Shown: piece after piece, positions 17,556 through 26,335 of the stretch
Layout: every line of letters starts with the position of its first letter
Position numbering within the stretch: position 1 is the stretch's first letter
Source: Flavobacterium flevense
GTDB lineage: Bacteria; Bacteroidota; Bacteroidia; Flavobacteriales; Flavobacteriaceae
Assembly (NCBI RefSeq): GCF_900142775.1
Contig: NZ_FRCC01000005.1
Coordinates: forward strand, 62,001-126,000
DNA length: 64,000 bases
Direction of reading: 5' to 3'
The notes under the pieces: model-generated
The model's input: only the letters and a program-made list of their open reading frames with translations
Told to the model about the DNA's origin: nothing
The model's database searches: none
Program-made: the position numbers and the translations under genes

Positions 17556-18119
17556 TTAAGGAAACATTTGGTGTAAATGAGAAGAAATTGTAGAGCGAAG
17601 TACTTTTAAAGCATTACTAATATGCTTTTCAACTGTATGAATAGAAAGGTTGAGTTTGCTTGCAATTTCCTGATTGGAATATTCTTCAAAACGACTCATC
17701 AAAAAAACTTCTCTGCATTTAGGAGAAAGTTCGTTTACACGCATCATTATTTCTTTTTCAAAGTCTTTATATTCAATATCGTTAATGGTGTTAGCGGAAG
17801 TTCCGGTAAATTCTAAAACATCAAGATGTTCCTGAGTGAATTTTAGATCTCTGATGTGGTTTGCTATTTTATATTTAACAGCTCTGAAAAGATATGATTC
17901 TAAATGTAAAATGGTTGCCGTTTCAATATTTTTCCAAAAGCTGATAAAGATTTCCTGAACGATATCTTCACAAACTTCTTCTTCTTTAAAAATATTATAA
18001 GCATAGGTATACAAACGTTTCCAATAGCGGTCAAAAATCACATCAAAGGCTAAATTATTGCCTTTTTTAAGCTGAAACTGCAGCTCTTCATCTGACATTG
18101 ATTTTAAATCCTTTTTCAT
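17556..18119 (-). CDS. ECF-type RNA polymerase sigma factor
   Basis: 187-residue sigma-70 family protein with region 2 (FDVIFDRYWKRLYTYAYNIF...DIVQEIFISFW, about 30-80) and region 4 with the DNA-binding helix-turn-helix (CREVFLMSRFEEYSNQEIASKLNLS then VEKHISNAL, about 130-180). The frame continues six codons upstream to a TTG, but the ATG at 18119 is the more natural start. It heads the sigma/anti-sigma/SusC/SusD/phosphoesterase/GDPD cluster and should activate it when FecR releases it. Confidence 0.92.
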   Translation of the reverse strand: MKKDLKSMSDEELQFQLKKGNNLAFDVIFDRYWKRLYTYAYNIFKEEEVCEDIVQEIFISFWKNIETATILHLESYLFRAVKYKIANHIRDLKFTQEHLDVLEFTGTSANTINDIEYKDFEKEIMMRVNELSPKCREVFLMSRFEEYSNQEIASKLNLSIHTVEKHISNALKVLRSTISSHLHQMFP

Positions 18120-18250
18120 AGTCACAAATGAAATCAATCTTTTATAAAGCCGCTAATTATTGATTTTAAGTTTTTGTTAACTCTCTTTTCCCTTCGAAAA
18201 AACAGGTTAAACGTCTATTTTACTAGGAAAAACAGTATAATTATATTTTT

Positions 18251-18316
18251 ATTTAGAATAATTAAAAATAATTTGTTTAGGAAATATTTAGAATATACTT
18301 TTGTAGAATAATTCTA
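18251..18316 (+). promoter_or_regulatory. Promoter and Fur-like palindromic operator of the TonB receptor gene
   Basis: TTTG (18272-18275), 20-base spacer and TACTTTTG (18296-18303) form a Bacteroidota-type promoter. The palindrome TAGAATAATTCTA (18304-18316, 6-1-6) follows directly, over the expected start point. Two weaker half-matches, ATTTAGAATAATTAAAAAT (18251-18269) and TTTAGAATA (about 18287-18295), lie upstream and within the promoter. A 6-1-6 or 7-1-7 palindrome of this form is typical of Fur-family repressors, and the downstream gene is a siderophore-type receptor. Confidence 0.65.
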
Positions 18317-18329
18317 AATAACAAGTTAA

Positions 18330-20720
18330 ATGAAAATGATTCCTCTACAAAAAGTTTTATTCTCGCTCCTTTTTTTGACTTCATTGCACATCACAGGTCA
18401 GGGTTTTGGAAAAATTACGGGAAAAGTGACATTGAGTGATAATACTCCTGCCGAGAGTATAGCTATAGCTCTAAAAAACACTAAATACAATACCATGACT
18501 AACTTTAGCGGGCAATATCAGTTTAAAAATTTAAAGCCCGGTACCTATATTTTAAGCATTAATGGTATTGGAATAAAAGCAATAACCGAAACCATTACGA
18601 TAAATGCCAATCAGACACTCACTAAAAACTTTAAGTTAAACGAAAGCAAAGAAGAGCTGAATGAGGTAATTATAAAAAGAAGTAAATACAAGCAAAATAA
18701 TCCTTCGTTGTCATTACGCCTGAACACGCCTGTTTTAGAAATTCCGCAAAATATCCAGATTATTAGCGGACAAACTTTGCAAGACCAGCAAATTACAAGC
18801 ATGAGCGATGGTGTAATTCGAAATGTGAGTGGCGCTGTCCGCTTAGAACACTGGGGTGATTTGTATACCAATATTACCATGCGTGGCTCCCAGATACAAG
18901 CTTTTAGAAACGGATTTAATGTGGTATCTTCTTTTTGGGGACCACTTACTGAGGACATGAGTTTTGTAGATCATATTGAATTTGTAAAAGGACCTGCAGG
19001 ATTTATGCTTTCCAGCGGAGATCCCAGCGGACTGTATAATGTAGTGACTAAAAAACCAAGCGGAATCACAAAAGGTGAAGCGTCAGTAATGGGAGGAAGT
19101 TTTGACTTCTACAGAGCCAGTATAGACTTAGACGGAAAACTCGATAAAAAAGGAAAATTATTGTATCGCTTTAATGCCATGGGACAAAATAAAGGTTCGC
19201 ACCGCCATTTTGAGCACAATGATCGTTATGTAATTGCTCCGGTAATCTCTTATCAGCTGGATGATAAAACTAAAATTACTGCTGAATATAATTATCAAAG
19301 AGCTAATATGAGCGAAGTAGGTTCTTACTACATCTTTGGCCCTACTAATGATGGTTATGCCACGATGCCTATCGATTTTACAATGACACAACCGGGCTTA
19401 CCCGATACAAAAATTAATGATCACAGTGGTTATTTATTATTGGAACATCATTTTAATCCAAATTGGAAACTGACTGCTCAAACATCTTATTTTAAATACT
19501 TACAACAAGGATACAGCTCCTGGCCTACTGCTGTAGGTCCAACAGCCGATTTAGCAAATGGAGAAATTATACGAAATGTAGGGATTTGGGATGCTGAAAG
19601 CACTATGTATTTAGGACAAATGTTCCTAAACGGAAAATTTAATACCGGAAATGTTTCGCACAAAGTATTAGGAGGAATCGATTTAGGAAGTAAAGATTAC
19701 ATGGCCGATTGGGGACAATCCCATGATTTAGATACTTTTGACGATCCTTTCAATGTAAACAATCCTGATTATGGACCACCGGCAAATGGCTTACCTGATT
19801 TTGACCGTGAAACACCTTTAAAACAAAGAGCGGTAGGTTTATATGGTTCAGAATATGCAGCGGGTTATATTCAGGATGAAATGGGGTTCTTTAAAAACAA
19901 AATCAGATTAACACTTGCTGCCCGATACACCTGGATTAAGCAAACCAGCAGTTACAGCGATCCCCTTTCTGACAGTCATATTACGCCTCGTGCAGGATTG
20001 AGTGTTTCTCTTACTCCGAATACCTCCGTTTATGGTTTGTATGATCAGGCATTTTCACCTCAATCGGGAATTATTAAAAGTGGAGCTGATGTAAAACCAT
20101 TAACGGGTAACAATGTAGAATTCGGAATCAAACAGGACTGGTTTAACGGAGCATGGAGCAGTACTTTTTCTGCCTACAGCATCTTAAAGAAAAACGAGTT
20201 AACATCTGACCCCGCTAACACACCTCAACAAAACTTTAGTGTCGTTTTAGGTGAAAAAAGAGCCCGAGGTCTGGAGTTTGACGTAAGAGGAAAAATTGTG
20301 GATGGTTTAAATCTTATAGCTAATTATGCTTTTACCGAATCTACTGTGAAAGAATCAAATGTAGCAACAATTATTGTAGGTTCTACTGTTCCCGGATTTG
20401 CTAAACACACCGCTAATACCTGGTTGAATTATACAGTAACTTCAGGAAAACTAAAAGGATTAGGAGCATCTGTTGGAGGAACTTATTTGGCAGGTCGTCA
20501 AACTGATACCTGGAGTGTAGGGCTGGAAAAATTGCCTAATTATTTCAAAATGGATGGCGGATTATCGTACGAAACCGGAAAGTTTAAAATTACGGCCAAC
20601 ATGTTTAATATTTTAAACGAATACCTATACAGCGGTTCTTATTACTCCTATCTAAATGCCTACTATTGGCAAACAGAAGCACCCAGAAATGTAAGAGTGG
20701 GTGTTACTTATAAATTTTAA
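18330..20720 (+). CDS. TonB-dependent receptor, siderophore type
   Basis: 796-residue outer-membrane receptor. A signal peptide (about 1-23) is followed by a CarboxypepD_reg-like domain (about 28-105; ITGKVTLSDNTPAESIAI), a TonB-box-like NEVIIKR, and the plug (about 125-240). The plug contains LEIPQNIQIISGQTLQDQ and FVDHIEFVKGPAGFMLSSGDPSG, the wording typical of ferric siderophore receptors of the FpvA/FhuE class. The barrel ends NVRVGVTYKF with a terminal Phe. A Fur-like operator precedes it, consistent with iron control. The precise siderophore is unknown. Confidence 0.9.
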   Translation: MKMIPLQKVLFSLLFLTSLHITGQGFGKITGKVTLSDNTPAESIAIALKNTKYNTMTNFSGQYQFKNLKPGTYILSINGIGIKAITETITINANQTLTKNFKLNESKEELNEVIIKRSKYKQNNPSLSLRLNTPVLEIPQNIQIISGQTLQDQQITSMSDGVIRNVSGAVRLEHWGDLYTNITMRGSQIQAFRNGFNVVSSFWGPLTEDMSFVDHIEFVKGPAGFMLSSGDPSGLYNVVTKKPSGITKGEASVMGGSFDFYRASIDLDGKLDKKGKLLYRFNAMGQNKGSHRHFEHNDRYVIAPVISYQLDDKTKITAEYNYQRANMSEVGSYYIFGPTNDGYATMPIDFTMTQPGLPDTKINDHSGYLLLEHHFNPNWKLTAQTSYFKYLQQGYSSWPTAVGPTADLANGEIIRNVGIWDAESTMYLGQMFLNGKFNTGNVSHKVLGGIDLGSKDYMADWGQSHDLDTFDDPFNVNNPDYGPPANGLPDFDRETPLKQRAVGLYGSEYAAGYIQDEMGFFKNKIRLTLAARYTWIKQTSSYSDPLSDSHITPRAGLSVSLTPNTSVYGLYDQAFSPQSGIIKSGADVKPLTGNNVEFGIKQDWFNGAWSSTFSAYSILKKNELTSDPANTPQQNFSVVLGEKRARGLEFDVRGKIVDGLNLIANYAFTESTVKESNVATIIVGSTVPGFAKHTANTWLNYTVTSGKLKGLGASVGGTYLAGRQTDTWSVGLEKLPNYFKMDGGLSYETGKFKITANMFNILNEYLYSGSYYSYLNAYYWQTEAPRNVRVGVTYKF

Positions 20721-20740
20721 ACAATTACACTTTTAATGCT

Positions 20741-20779
20741 AAAAAGGCTTGCTAATCTCCGGAGTACAAGCCTTTTTTT
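20741..20779 (+). terminator. Terminator of the TonB receptor gene (also usable by osmC-like gene)
   Basis: Stem AAAAAGGCTTG (20741-20751) / CAAGCCTTTTT (20768-20778), followed by further T. It lies between the convergent receptor and OsmC-family genes and can act in both directions. Confidence 0.9.
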
Positions 20780-20789
20780 ATGTTTTTTT

Positions 20790-21254
20790 CTATTCTGCTT
20801 CACAACCGGGAAAATGCAAAATTGGAAAATTACAGGAATTAGCAATAAAACAAAGTTCGTTTGCTTTAGTATGTAAATTCAAAGCCAGTTCTGTTTTTTC
20901 TTTTTCTTTAATGATAACTTCAGGATTTAGACGTATTTCGACAAAACGTCCTGAACCATTTTCAGCAACTTCAAGAGTTCCTACGGCATTATCCTGATAA
21001 GAAACCACCGTTATTCCATTTTGTGAGCATACATACAAATACGACATCATGTGGCAGGAAACCACACTGCTCAATAACAAATCTTCAGGGTTGTACAAGC
21101 CGGGATCGCCTTTGAATGCTTTAGCAGCCGAAACATTTAAAATTGCTTTTTCATCAATAGTAATTTGGTGCGTTTTAGTATATTTTTTCGAAAGTGGTAT
21201 TCCTTCTTTTGGAACAGCATCCCAATGTAATTTTGCTTTGAATAAATGCTTCAT
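20790..21254 (-). CDS. OsmC/Ohr-family peroxidase-like protein
   Basis: 154 residues with the OsmC fold. Two conserved cysteine sites, VSCHMMSYLY and NELCFIANSC, correspond to the thiol pair that reduces organic peroxides. The region GDPGLYNPEDLLLSSVVSC is the usual run into the first active-site Cys. An additional Cys is present at the C-terminus (FPGCEAE). Probably a cytosolic protein of oxidative stress defence. Its placement near MsrB and a possible iron-uptake receptor fits a redox theme but is not proof of one. A -7 like element lies upstream at 21280-21287. Confidence 0.85.
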   Translation of the reverse strand: MKHLFKAKLHWDAVPKEGIPLSKKYTKTHQITIDEKAILNVSAAKAFKGDPGLYNPEDLLLSSVVSCHMMSYLYVCSQNGITVVSYQDNAVGTLEVAENGSGRFVEIRLNPEVIIKEKEKTELALNLHTKANELCFIANSCNFPILHFPGCEAE

Positions 21255-21279
21255 ATTCCTTTTTGTTTTTAAGAAAAAC

Positions 21280-21287
21280 CAAATATA
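21280..21287 (-). promoter_or_regulatory. Candidate -7 element for the OsmC-family gene
   Basis: On the minus strand the bases read TATATTTG, the -7 consensus, 26 bases before the start codon. The -33 region is not a clear match. Confidence 0.45.
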
Positions 21288-21360
21288 ACCAAATAATTAC
21301 TGCTGCTTCGATTTCGAAAAAATTAGGAAATTATAAACAGGGAATGTGTAAATGCTTTTT

Positions 21361-21368
21361 TATATTTG
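21361..21368 (+). promoter_or_regulatory. Candidate -7 element for the META lipoprotein operon
   Basis: TATATTTG on the plus strand, 57 bases before the META gene start. The -33 region lacks a clear TTTG. Confidence 0.45.
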
Positions 21369-21425
21369 TAATACAGCAATGCCTGTAAAAATCCAAATCA
21401 TAATTCCTTACTTAAAATTCAAATA

Positions 21426-21893
21426 ATGAAATCCCACTTAACCACAATTAGTTTATTTTCTTTATCGGTGTTATTTATTTCCTGTTGTGCCGGTAAAAAA
21501 GCAACTTCATCAGATACTGATACCTCCAAGAAACCGGTTGAAATTGTAGAAAAATATTGGAAATTAATCGAAATCAGAGGCCAAAAAGTAACTGCTGAAA
21601 ATTTTGCTTCGAAAGAACCACATCTTATATTAAAATCAGAAGATAACAGAGTAAACGGAAATGGCGGCTGTAATTCCTTTTTTGGAACCTATGAATTACA
21701 AGCTGATGTTAACCGAATTTCTTTTTCCCAAATAGGTTCTACCCGAATGGCTTGTATAAAACCAACAGTAGAAGCCGATTTTTTTAATGTATTAGAAACG
21801 GTTGATAATTATACGGTGAAAAATGACACTTTACAATTGAACAAAGCCAGAATGGCTCCTTTAGCTAAATTTGTAGCTGTATATTTAAAATAA
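21426..21893 (+). CDS. META-domain lipoprotein (HslJ-like)
   Basis: 155-residue lipoprotein; signal ends with LFISCC (lipid Cys near residue 20). The META domain spans about 43-153: KYWKLIEIRGQKV, then the hallmark NRVNGNGGCNSFFGTYEL and ISFSQIGSTRMACIKP. This fold is known from E. coli HslJ and other envelope proteins linked to stress, but no biochemical role is established. The aldo/keto reductase gene begins four bases after its stop, so the two are likely one operon with msrB. Confidence 0.85.
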   Translation: MKSHLTTISLFSLSVLFISCCAGKKATSSDTDTSKKPVEIVEKYWKLIEIRGQKVTAENFASKEPHLILKSEDNRVNGNGGCNSFFGTYELQADVNRISFSQIGSTRMACIKPTVEADFFNVLETVDNYTVKNDTLQLNKARMAPLAKFVAVYLK

Positions 21894-21897
21894 AAAG

Positions 21898-22827
21898 ATG
21901 ATTGGACTAGGCATGGCGGCCATTGGAAGGCCACACTATATCAATCTTAAAGACGCGTCAAATACTGTCAATTCTTTTGATTATAGTTCTTTTAAGGAAA
22001 AAGCAAAAAAGCTATTAACAACAGCGTACAACAGTGGAATCCGTCATTTTGATACAGCTCCCGGTTATGGAATAGCGGAAGAAATTTTAGCCGAATGGTT
22101 AAATGAAAATGAAAGTGAATCGCTAGTGCTTTCTACAAAATGGGGTTATACGTATGTTGCTGACTTTGATCCTAATGCTACAATTCACGAAGTAAAAGAA
22201 CATTCGTTAGAAAAACTAAATGAACAATGGGCCAAATCTTCCCAATTATTCAGGAATATCGGAATATACCAAATTCATTCGGCTACTTTAGACAGTCGTG
22301 TTTTAGAAAATGAAGCCGTAATCGAACGTTTATTCGAATTAAAAAAAGACCACCATATTGAAATTGGACTTTCTTCAACAGGAGAAAACCAAAAAGAAGT
22401 TATTTTAAAAGCCTTAACGATTCAAAGGGATAATCAGGATTTATTTGACAGTTTTCAGCTTACCTACAATCTTTTTGATCAGAGTATTTTAGACATAAAG
22501 AAACAATTACAATCGAAAAAGATTATTGTAAAAGAAGCATTGGCTAACGGCAGAATTCTTAAGGAGAGCTACAATAAAAACTTTGATTATCTGAATGAAT
22601 TGGCCACAAAATATAAGGTGGGTATTGATGCAATTGCATTACGGTTTGTGATTGACAGTCTGGAACCTTTTTCTGTTTTAAGTGGTGCAACTGAAGTTTC
22701 ACATATTAAAGAAAACCTGAAAGCAATGGATTTTTCTTTAACAAAAGAAGAAATGGAACGATTAAAAACGACCAGACAAACCGTTGAAGAATATTGGCAA
22801 AACCGAAAAAAATTAATTTGGAATTAA
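21898..22827 (+). CDS. Aldo/keto reductase
   Basis: 309-residue NADPH-dependent oxidoreductase with TIM-barrel AKR motifs: the Asp and Tyr of HFDTAPGYG (about 52-60), the active-site Lys in LSTKWGYTY (about 79-87) and His in YQIHSATLDS. The cofactor-binding end ALRFVIDSLEPFSVLSGATEVSHIKENLKA is also present. Related proteins include D-threo-aldose 1-dehydrogenase-like enzymes, but the substrate is unknown. No signal peptide, so cytosolic. Located between a META lipoprotein and msrB. Confidence 0.88.
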   Translation: MIGLGMAAIGRPHYINLKDASNTVNSFDYSSFKEKAKKLLTTAYNSGIRHFDTAPGYGIAEEILAEWLNENESESLVLSTKWGYTYVADFDPNATIHEVKEHSLEKLNEQWAKSSQLFRNIGIYQIHSATLDSRVLENEAVIERLFELKKDHHIEIGLSSTGENQKEVILKALTIQRDNQDLFDSFQLTYNLFDQSILDIKKQLQSKKIIVKEALANGRILKESYNKNFDYLNELATKYKVGIDAIALRFVIDSLEPFSVLSGATEVSHIKENLKAMDFSLTKEEMERLKTTRQTVEEYWQNRKKLIWN

Positions 22828-22845
22828 TCCTAAAAACACAAAACT

Positions 22846-23292
22846 ATGCTAAACTGGAACGACCTTATAAAATTTGCCACACATGGCAACCCTACTCCGC
22901 CCAAAAGAGTAGAAAAAACAGCAGCAGAATGGAAAGCTGAATTAACGGATGAAGAATTTTATGTAACCCGCCAAAAAGGAACGGAAAGAGCACACAGTTC
23001 CGAATTATGCTCTCTTTTTGAACCCGGAAAATATGCCTGTAAATGTTGTAAAACTCCTCTGTTTGACTCGACAACTAAGTTTGAAAGCGGAACAGGCTGG
23101 CCTTCTTTTACACAGCCTATCGCAATTGAAAATGTAGCTTATCATAAAGATGTGAGCTTTGGCATGATCCGCATCGAATGTGTTTGTAATATTTGTGATG
23201 CGCATTTAGGTCATACATTTCCTGACGGACCGGAACCAAGTGGTTTGCGTTATTGTATCAATGCGGTTTCGATTGAGAAAATAAAAGAATAA
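22846..23292 (+). CDS. msrB: Peptide-methionine (R)-S-oxide reductase
   Basis: Repairs methionine-R-sulfoxide in proteins. 148 residues; zinc ligands are two CxxC pairs (Cys65/Cys68 in CKCC and Cys114/Cys117 in CNIC). The motif SGTGWPSFTQP and the catalytic Cys137 in GLRYCINAVS are intact. No signal peptide or fused MsrA domain, so a stand-alone cytosolic form. Nineteen bases after the aldo/keto reductase stop, in an apparent operon that closes with the hairpin at 23357. Confidence 0.95.
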   Translation: MLNWNDLIKFATHGNPTPPKRVEKTAAEWKAELTDEEFYVTRQKGTERAHSSELCSLFEPGKYACKCCKTPLFDSTTKFESGTGWPSFTQPIAIENVAYHKDVSFGMIRIECVCNICDAHLGHTFPDGPEPSGLRYCINAVSIEKIKE

Positions 23293-23356
23293 AAAAATTT
23301 AAACCATTAAGAAATTTAGAAAAATTAAGAATTAAAAATTTAGAACATTAAAAGCA

Positions 23357-23398
23357 AAGCCGACAGTCTTTAAAAAACTTGTCGGCTTATTTATTTTT
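23357..23398 (+). terminator. Terminator after msrB
   Basis: Stem AAGCCGACA (23357-23365) / TGTCGGCTT (23380-23388) followed by ATTTATTTTT. It sits between the convergent msrB and lutC genes. Confidence 0.75.
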
Positions 23399-23457
23399 AA
23401 AATAAGTTTAAAACAAAACTTAAATTACCTTAATTTCTTAATGGTTTCAACAAACAA

Positions 23458-24045
23458 CTATTCCATCAAAAAGACGGTCAATCCTCTGGCTCCATGAGCT
23501 CCAAGAACTAACGATTGTTCGATATCAGCTGTTTTAGAAGGTCCAGCGATAAAAGTTCCAAAACCATAATCGGAATTTCCAATGCGTTCGTAAGCCTGCT
23601 GCATAGTCGCAACAATATCTTTTTTATTGACAATGATAGCCAAATATTGCGGAATAAATGGAGAGACTCTTTGTCCTAAAATAGCATCGGTTACCCATAA
23701 AGCTGAATTTTCAGCTACTCCAAAATGTGCTTTTATAATAGCCAATTCTACATCCTGTAATGTATGAGGATCATGAGCATCCCAGTTGGTTTCAGCTATA
23801 ACCGCTAATTCCGGAATGGTAGTAATCTTTCTTTTAGCTTCAGGATATTTAGTTTCAACATAGGCCTTTACTTCCTCTAAACTGCTTACTTCCTCACAAA
23901 ACCCACCAATGCCTTTCAGTACCGTTTTATACGTTTCTAAAACATCAATTTTGTCTAATCCTAAAAAACTAAGACCAGGCAATTCGTTTACTGATACAGG
24001 TTGGTTGCTTTTTATTTTACTTAAAATACTATCTCTGCTGCTCAT
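23458..24045 (-). CDS. lutC: L-lactate utilization protein LutC (LUD domain)
   Basis: 195 residues with the LUD fold: the central block VELAIIKAHFGVAENSALWVTD and the end EQSLVLGAHGARGLTVFLME are family marks. LutC is one of three subunits of the iron-sulfur L-lactate dehydrogenase complex that oxidises lactate to pyruvate. Its start codon overlaps the lutB stop by one base (TAATG), so translation is coupled. In this location the complex is well placed to finish rhamnose catabolism. Confidence 0.93.
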   Translation of the reverse strand: MSSRDSILSKIKSNQPVSVNELPGLSFLGLDKIDVLETYKTVLKGIGGFCEEVSSLEEVKAYVETKYPEAKRKITTIPELAVIAETNWDAHDPHTLQDVELAIIKAHFGVAENSALWVTDAILGQRVSPFIPQYLAIIVNKKDIVATMQQAYERIGNSDYGFGTFIAGPSKTADIEQSLVLGAHGARGLTVFLME

Positions 24046-25433
24046 TATTTTTTGTCTTTAGATTCTTTTGCTTTTCTGGCATACCATTCTCTAAATGATT
24101 CTTCAGGAGGAGCCGGCATTTCTCTTTGCTTGTACCAGGCATTAAGATTGTTGTTTACCATAAATGGCATGTTTTTCATTACAAATCTTCCTGCTTTTCC
24201 GGCAATTTTAAACACAGTTGGATTCGCTAAAACAGCTGACATACCTTTCATAGCTATTGTTTTAGAAGTTGGCGTATAGCCTTCTTTTACTAAAACCTGA
24301 CGCCATTTATACAACTGATCATGAATATCAATTTTTACCGGACAAACATTGGTACAAGAACCGCAAAGGGTACTTGCAAAAGGCAAATCGGCATTCTTTT
24401 TCATATCCAAATTAGGTGCCAAAATCGAACCAATAGGTCCTGCAACCGCGTTATGATAACTGTGTCCACCGCTTCTTCTGTAAACCGGACAGGTATTCAT
24501 ACAAGCGCCACAACGGATACATTTTAGAGAATTTCTAAACTCTTCACGTCCTAACTGCGTACTTCTTCCGTTGTCCACAATCACAATATGCATTTCCTGA
24601 CCTTTTCTTGGTTTTTTAAAATGACTGGAAAAAGTAGTGATTGGCTGACCTGTAGCACTTCTGGCTAAAAGTCTCAGAAAAACACCTAAATGTTTACGCT
24701 CCGGAACCAGTTTTTCAAATCCCATACAGGCAATGTGAACATCAGCAAGATGTGCTCCCATATCGGCATTTCCTTCATTGGTACACACCACAAATTCTCC
24801 CGTTTCGGCAACTGCAAAATTCACTCCTGTTAAAGCTACTTTTCTGGTTAAGAAGGTGTCTCTTAATTCTTTTCGGGCCGCTTCGGTTAAATATTGCGGA
24901 TCGTTATTTCCTTTTTCAGTTCCAAGATGCTCATTAAAAGTATCACTTACATCTTCTTTTTTAAGGTGAATAGCCGGTAATACGATATGACTGGGTGGCT
25001 CTTGTCTTAATTGGACAATAAATTCCCCCAAATCGGAATCAATTACCTGAACGCCGTTATCTGCTAAGTATTCATTTAAATGGCATTCTTCGGTAAGCAT
25101 CGATTTTGATTTTACCATTTGGGTAACACCATGCTTTGCAATAATCGAATGCACTATTTTATTGTGTTCAGCTCCATCTGCTGCCCAGTGTACAATGATT
25201 CCGTTTTCTTTGGCTTTAGCCTCAAATTCCTGCAAATAATGATGCATATTGGAAAGCACATTATTCTTTATTTTAGAAGCGGTATCTCTAAGCGCTTCCC
25301 ATTCCGGGATGGCGTGAGCTGATTTATCTCTTTTCGAACGAACAAACCAAAGCGTTTCATCATGCCAGTTTACACGTTCTACATCTTTGTTAAAAGTAGC
25401 TGCCGCTGTACTATGATCTATTGTATTTTTCAT
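24045..25433 (-). CDS. lutB: L-lactate utilization protein LutB (iron-sulfur subunit)
   Basis: 462 residues. An N-terminal LUD domain (about 60-290; ETGEFVVCTNEGNADM) is followed by two 4Fe-4S clusters: Cys305, 308, 311, 315 in KCIRCGACMNTCPVYR and Cys357, 360, 364 in LCGSCTNVCPVK. It is the central electron-carrying subunit of the LutABC complex. The gene start overlaps the lutA stop by four bases. Confidence 0.95.
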   Translation of the reverse strand: MKNTIDHSTAAATFNKDVERVNWHDETLWFVRSKRDKSAHAIPEWEALRDTASKIKNNVLSNMHHYLQEFEAKAKENGIIVHWAADGAEHNKIVHSIIAKHGVTQMVKSKSMLTEECHLNEYLADNGVQVIDSDLGEFIVQLRQEPPSHIVLPAIHLKKEDVSDTFNEHLGTEKGNNDPQYLTEAARKELRDTFLTRKVALTGVNFAVAETGEFVVCTNEGNADMGAHLADVHIACMGFEKLVPERKHLGVFLRLLARSATGQPITTFSSHFKKPRKGQEMHIVIVDNGRSTQLGREEFRNSLKCIRCGACMNTCPVYRRSGGHSYHNAVAGPIGSILAPNLDMKKNADLPFASTLCGSCTNVCPVKIDIHDQLYKWRQVLVKEGYTPTSKTIAMKGMSAVLANPTVFKIAGKAGRFVMKNMPFMVNNNLNAWYKQREMPAPPEESFREWYARKAKESKDKK

Positions 25434-26164
25434 ATTGAGTTTAAAATTTCTGCAATGTGAATTACTTTAATATTGCTTTTTTGTCTTCTTAAAATTCCTT
25501 CTAAATGCATTAAGCAGGACATATCTCCTCCGGTAATATAATCTACTTCATGTGCTGCGTGGTCTTTTATTCTGTCTTGCCCCATTTTTACAGAAACAGC
25601 TTCTTCGGTAACACAAAAAGTTCCACCAAAACCACAACATTCATCTTTTCTGTTTAAGGAAACTAATTCTAAACCTTTTATCTTACTCAGTAATTGATCT
25701 GGTTTAGAGAAAGGAGCGGCATTTAACTCACTCATTTGCGAAAGCTTTAATCCGCGTTGACCGTGACAACTTTGATGCATTCCTACTTTATAAGGAAAAT
25801 TTCCTTCGATAGCTTCTACCTTTAATACATCGGTTAAAAACTCCGTAAGTTCATACACATTTTTTCGGATATGTGTAGCAGCAGCTTCATTCTCTTTCGA
25901 ATGAAGGTGTTCCTTCACATGCATGGTACAACTTCCGGAAGGACAAACGATATAATCAAATTCAGAAAAATTATCTACAAAATTAGTATCACATCCTTCC
26001 GTTAAATGAGCATAACCGCTATTAGCCATAGGCTGACCACAGCAGGTCTGGTTCATTGGAAAACTCACTTCACATCCAAATTTTTGTAATAACTCTAAGC
26101 TTGCAATACCTATTTGAGGATAAAATTGATCCACATAACAAGGTATAAAAAGTCCAACTTTCAT
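25430..26164 (-). CDS. lutA: L-lactate utilization protein LutA (cysteine-rich CCG domains)
   Basis: 244 residues with two CCG domains: the first includes NQTCCGQPMANSG and the second RKDECCGFGGTFC. The same domain pair occurs in heterodisulfide reductase and glycolate oxidase subunit GlcF, and it holds a cluster for electron transfer. First gene of lutABC on this strand, and preceded by the rhamnose kinase gene with about 170 bases between. Confidence 0.95.
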   Translation of the reverse strand: MKVGLFIPCYVDQFYPQIGIASLELLQKFGCEVSFPMNQTCCGQPMANSGYAHLTEGCDTNFVDNFSEFDYIVCPSGSCTMHVKEHLHSKENEAAATHIRKNVYELTEFLTDVLKVEAIEGNFPYKVGMHQSCHGQRGLKLSQMSELNAAPFSKPDQLLSKIKGLELVSLNRKDECCGFGGTFCVTEEAVSVKMGQDRIKDHAAHEVDYITGGDMSCLMHLEGILRRQKSNIKVIHIAEILNSI

Positions 26165-26288
26165 ATGCTGATTTTTATTTTTTTTTTAGATTCTATGTAA
26201 TTTGCATAACAATTATTGGTACTGATGTCCAATAAGTCTCTGCTTATTTAATAAGGTTTTATTTATTGTTAAACGCTTTAAGCAAAAT

Positions 26289-26327
26289 TGCCTATCAGTA
26301 TTCTTTTTAGTTGAATGATGATAGGCA
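26289..26327 (-). terminator. Possible terminator of the FGGY kinase gene
   Basis: Stem TGCCTATCA (26289-26297) / TGATAGGCA (26319-26327) just below the kinase stop. The T-run on the minus strand is weak (CAATTTTGCT), so some transcription may read into lutABC. Confidence 0.45.
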
Positions 26328-26335
26328 TATTTCTT

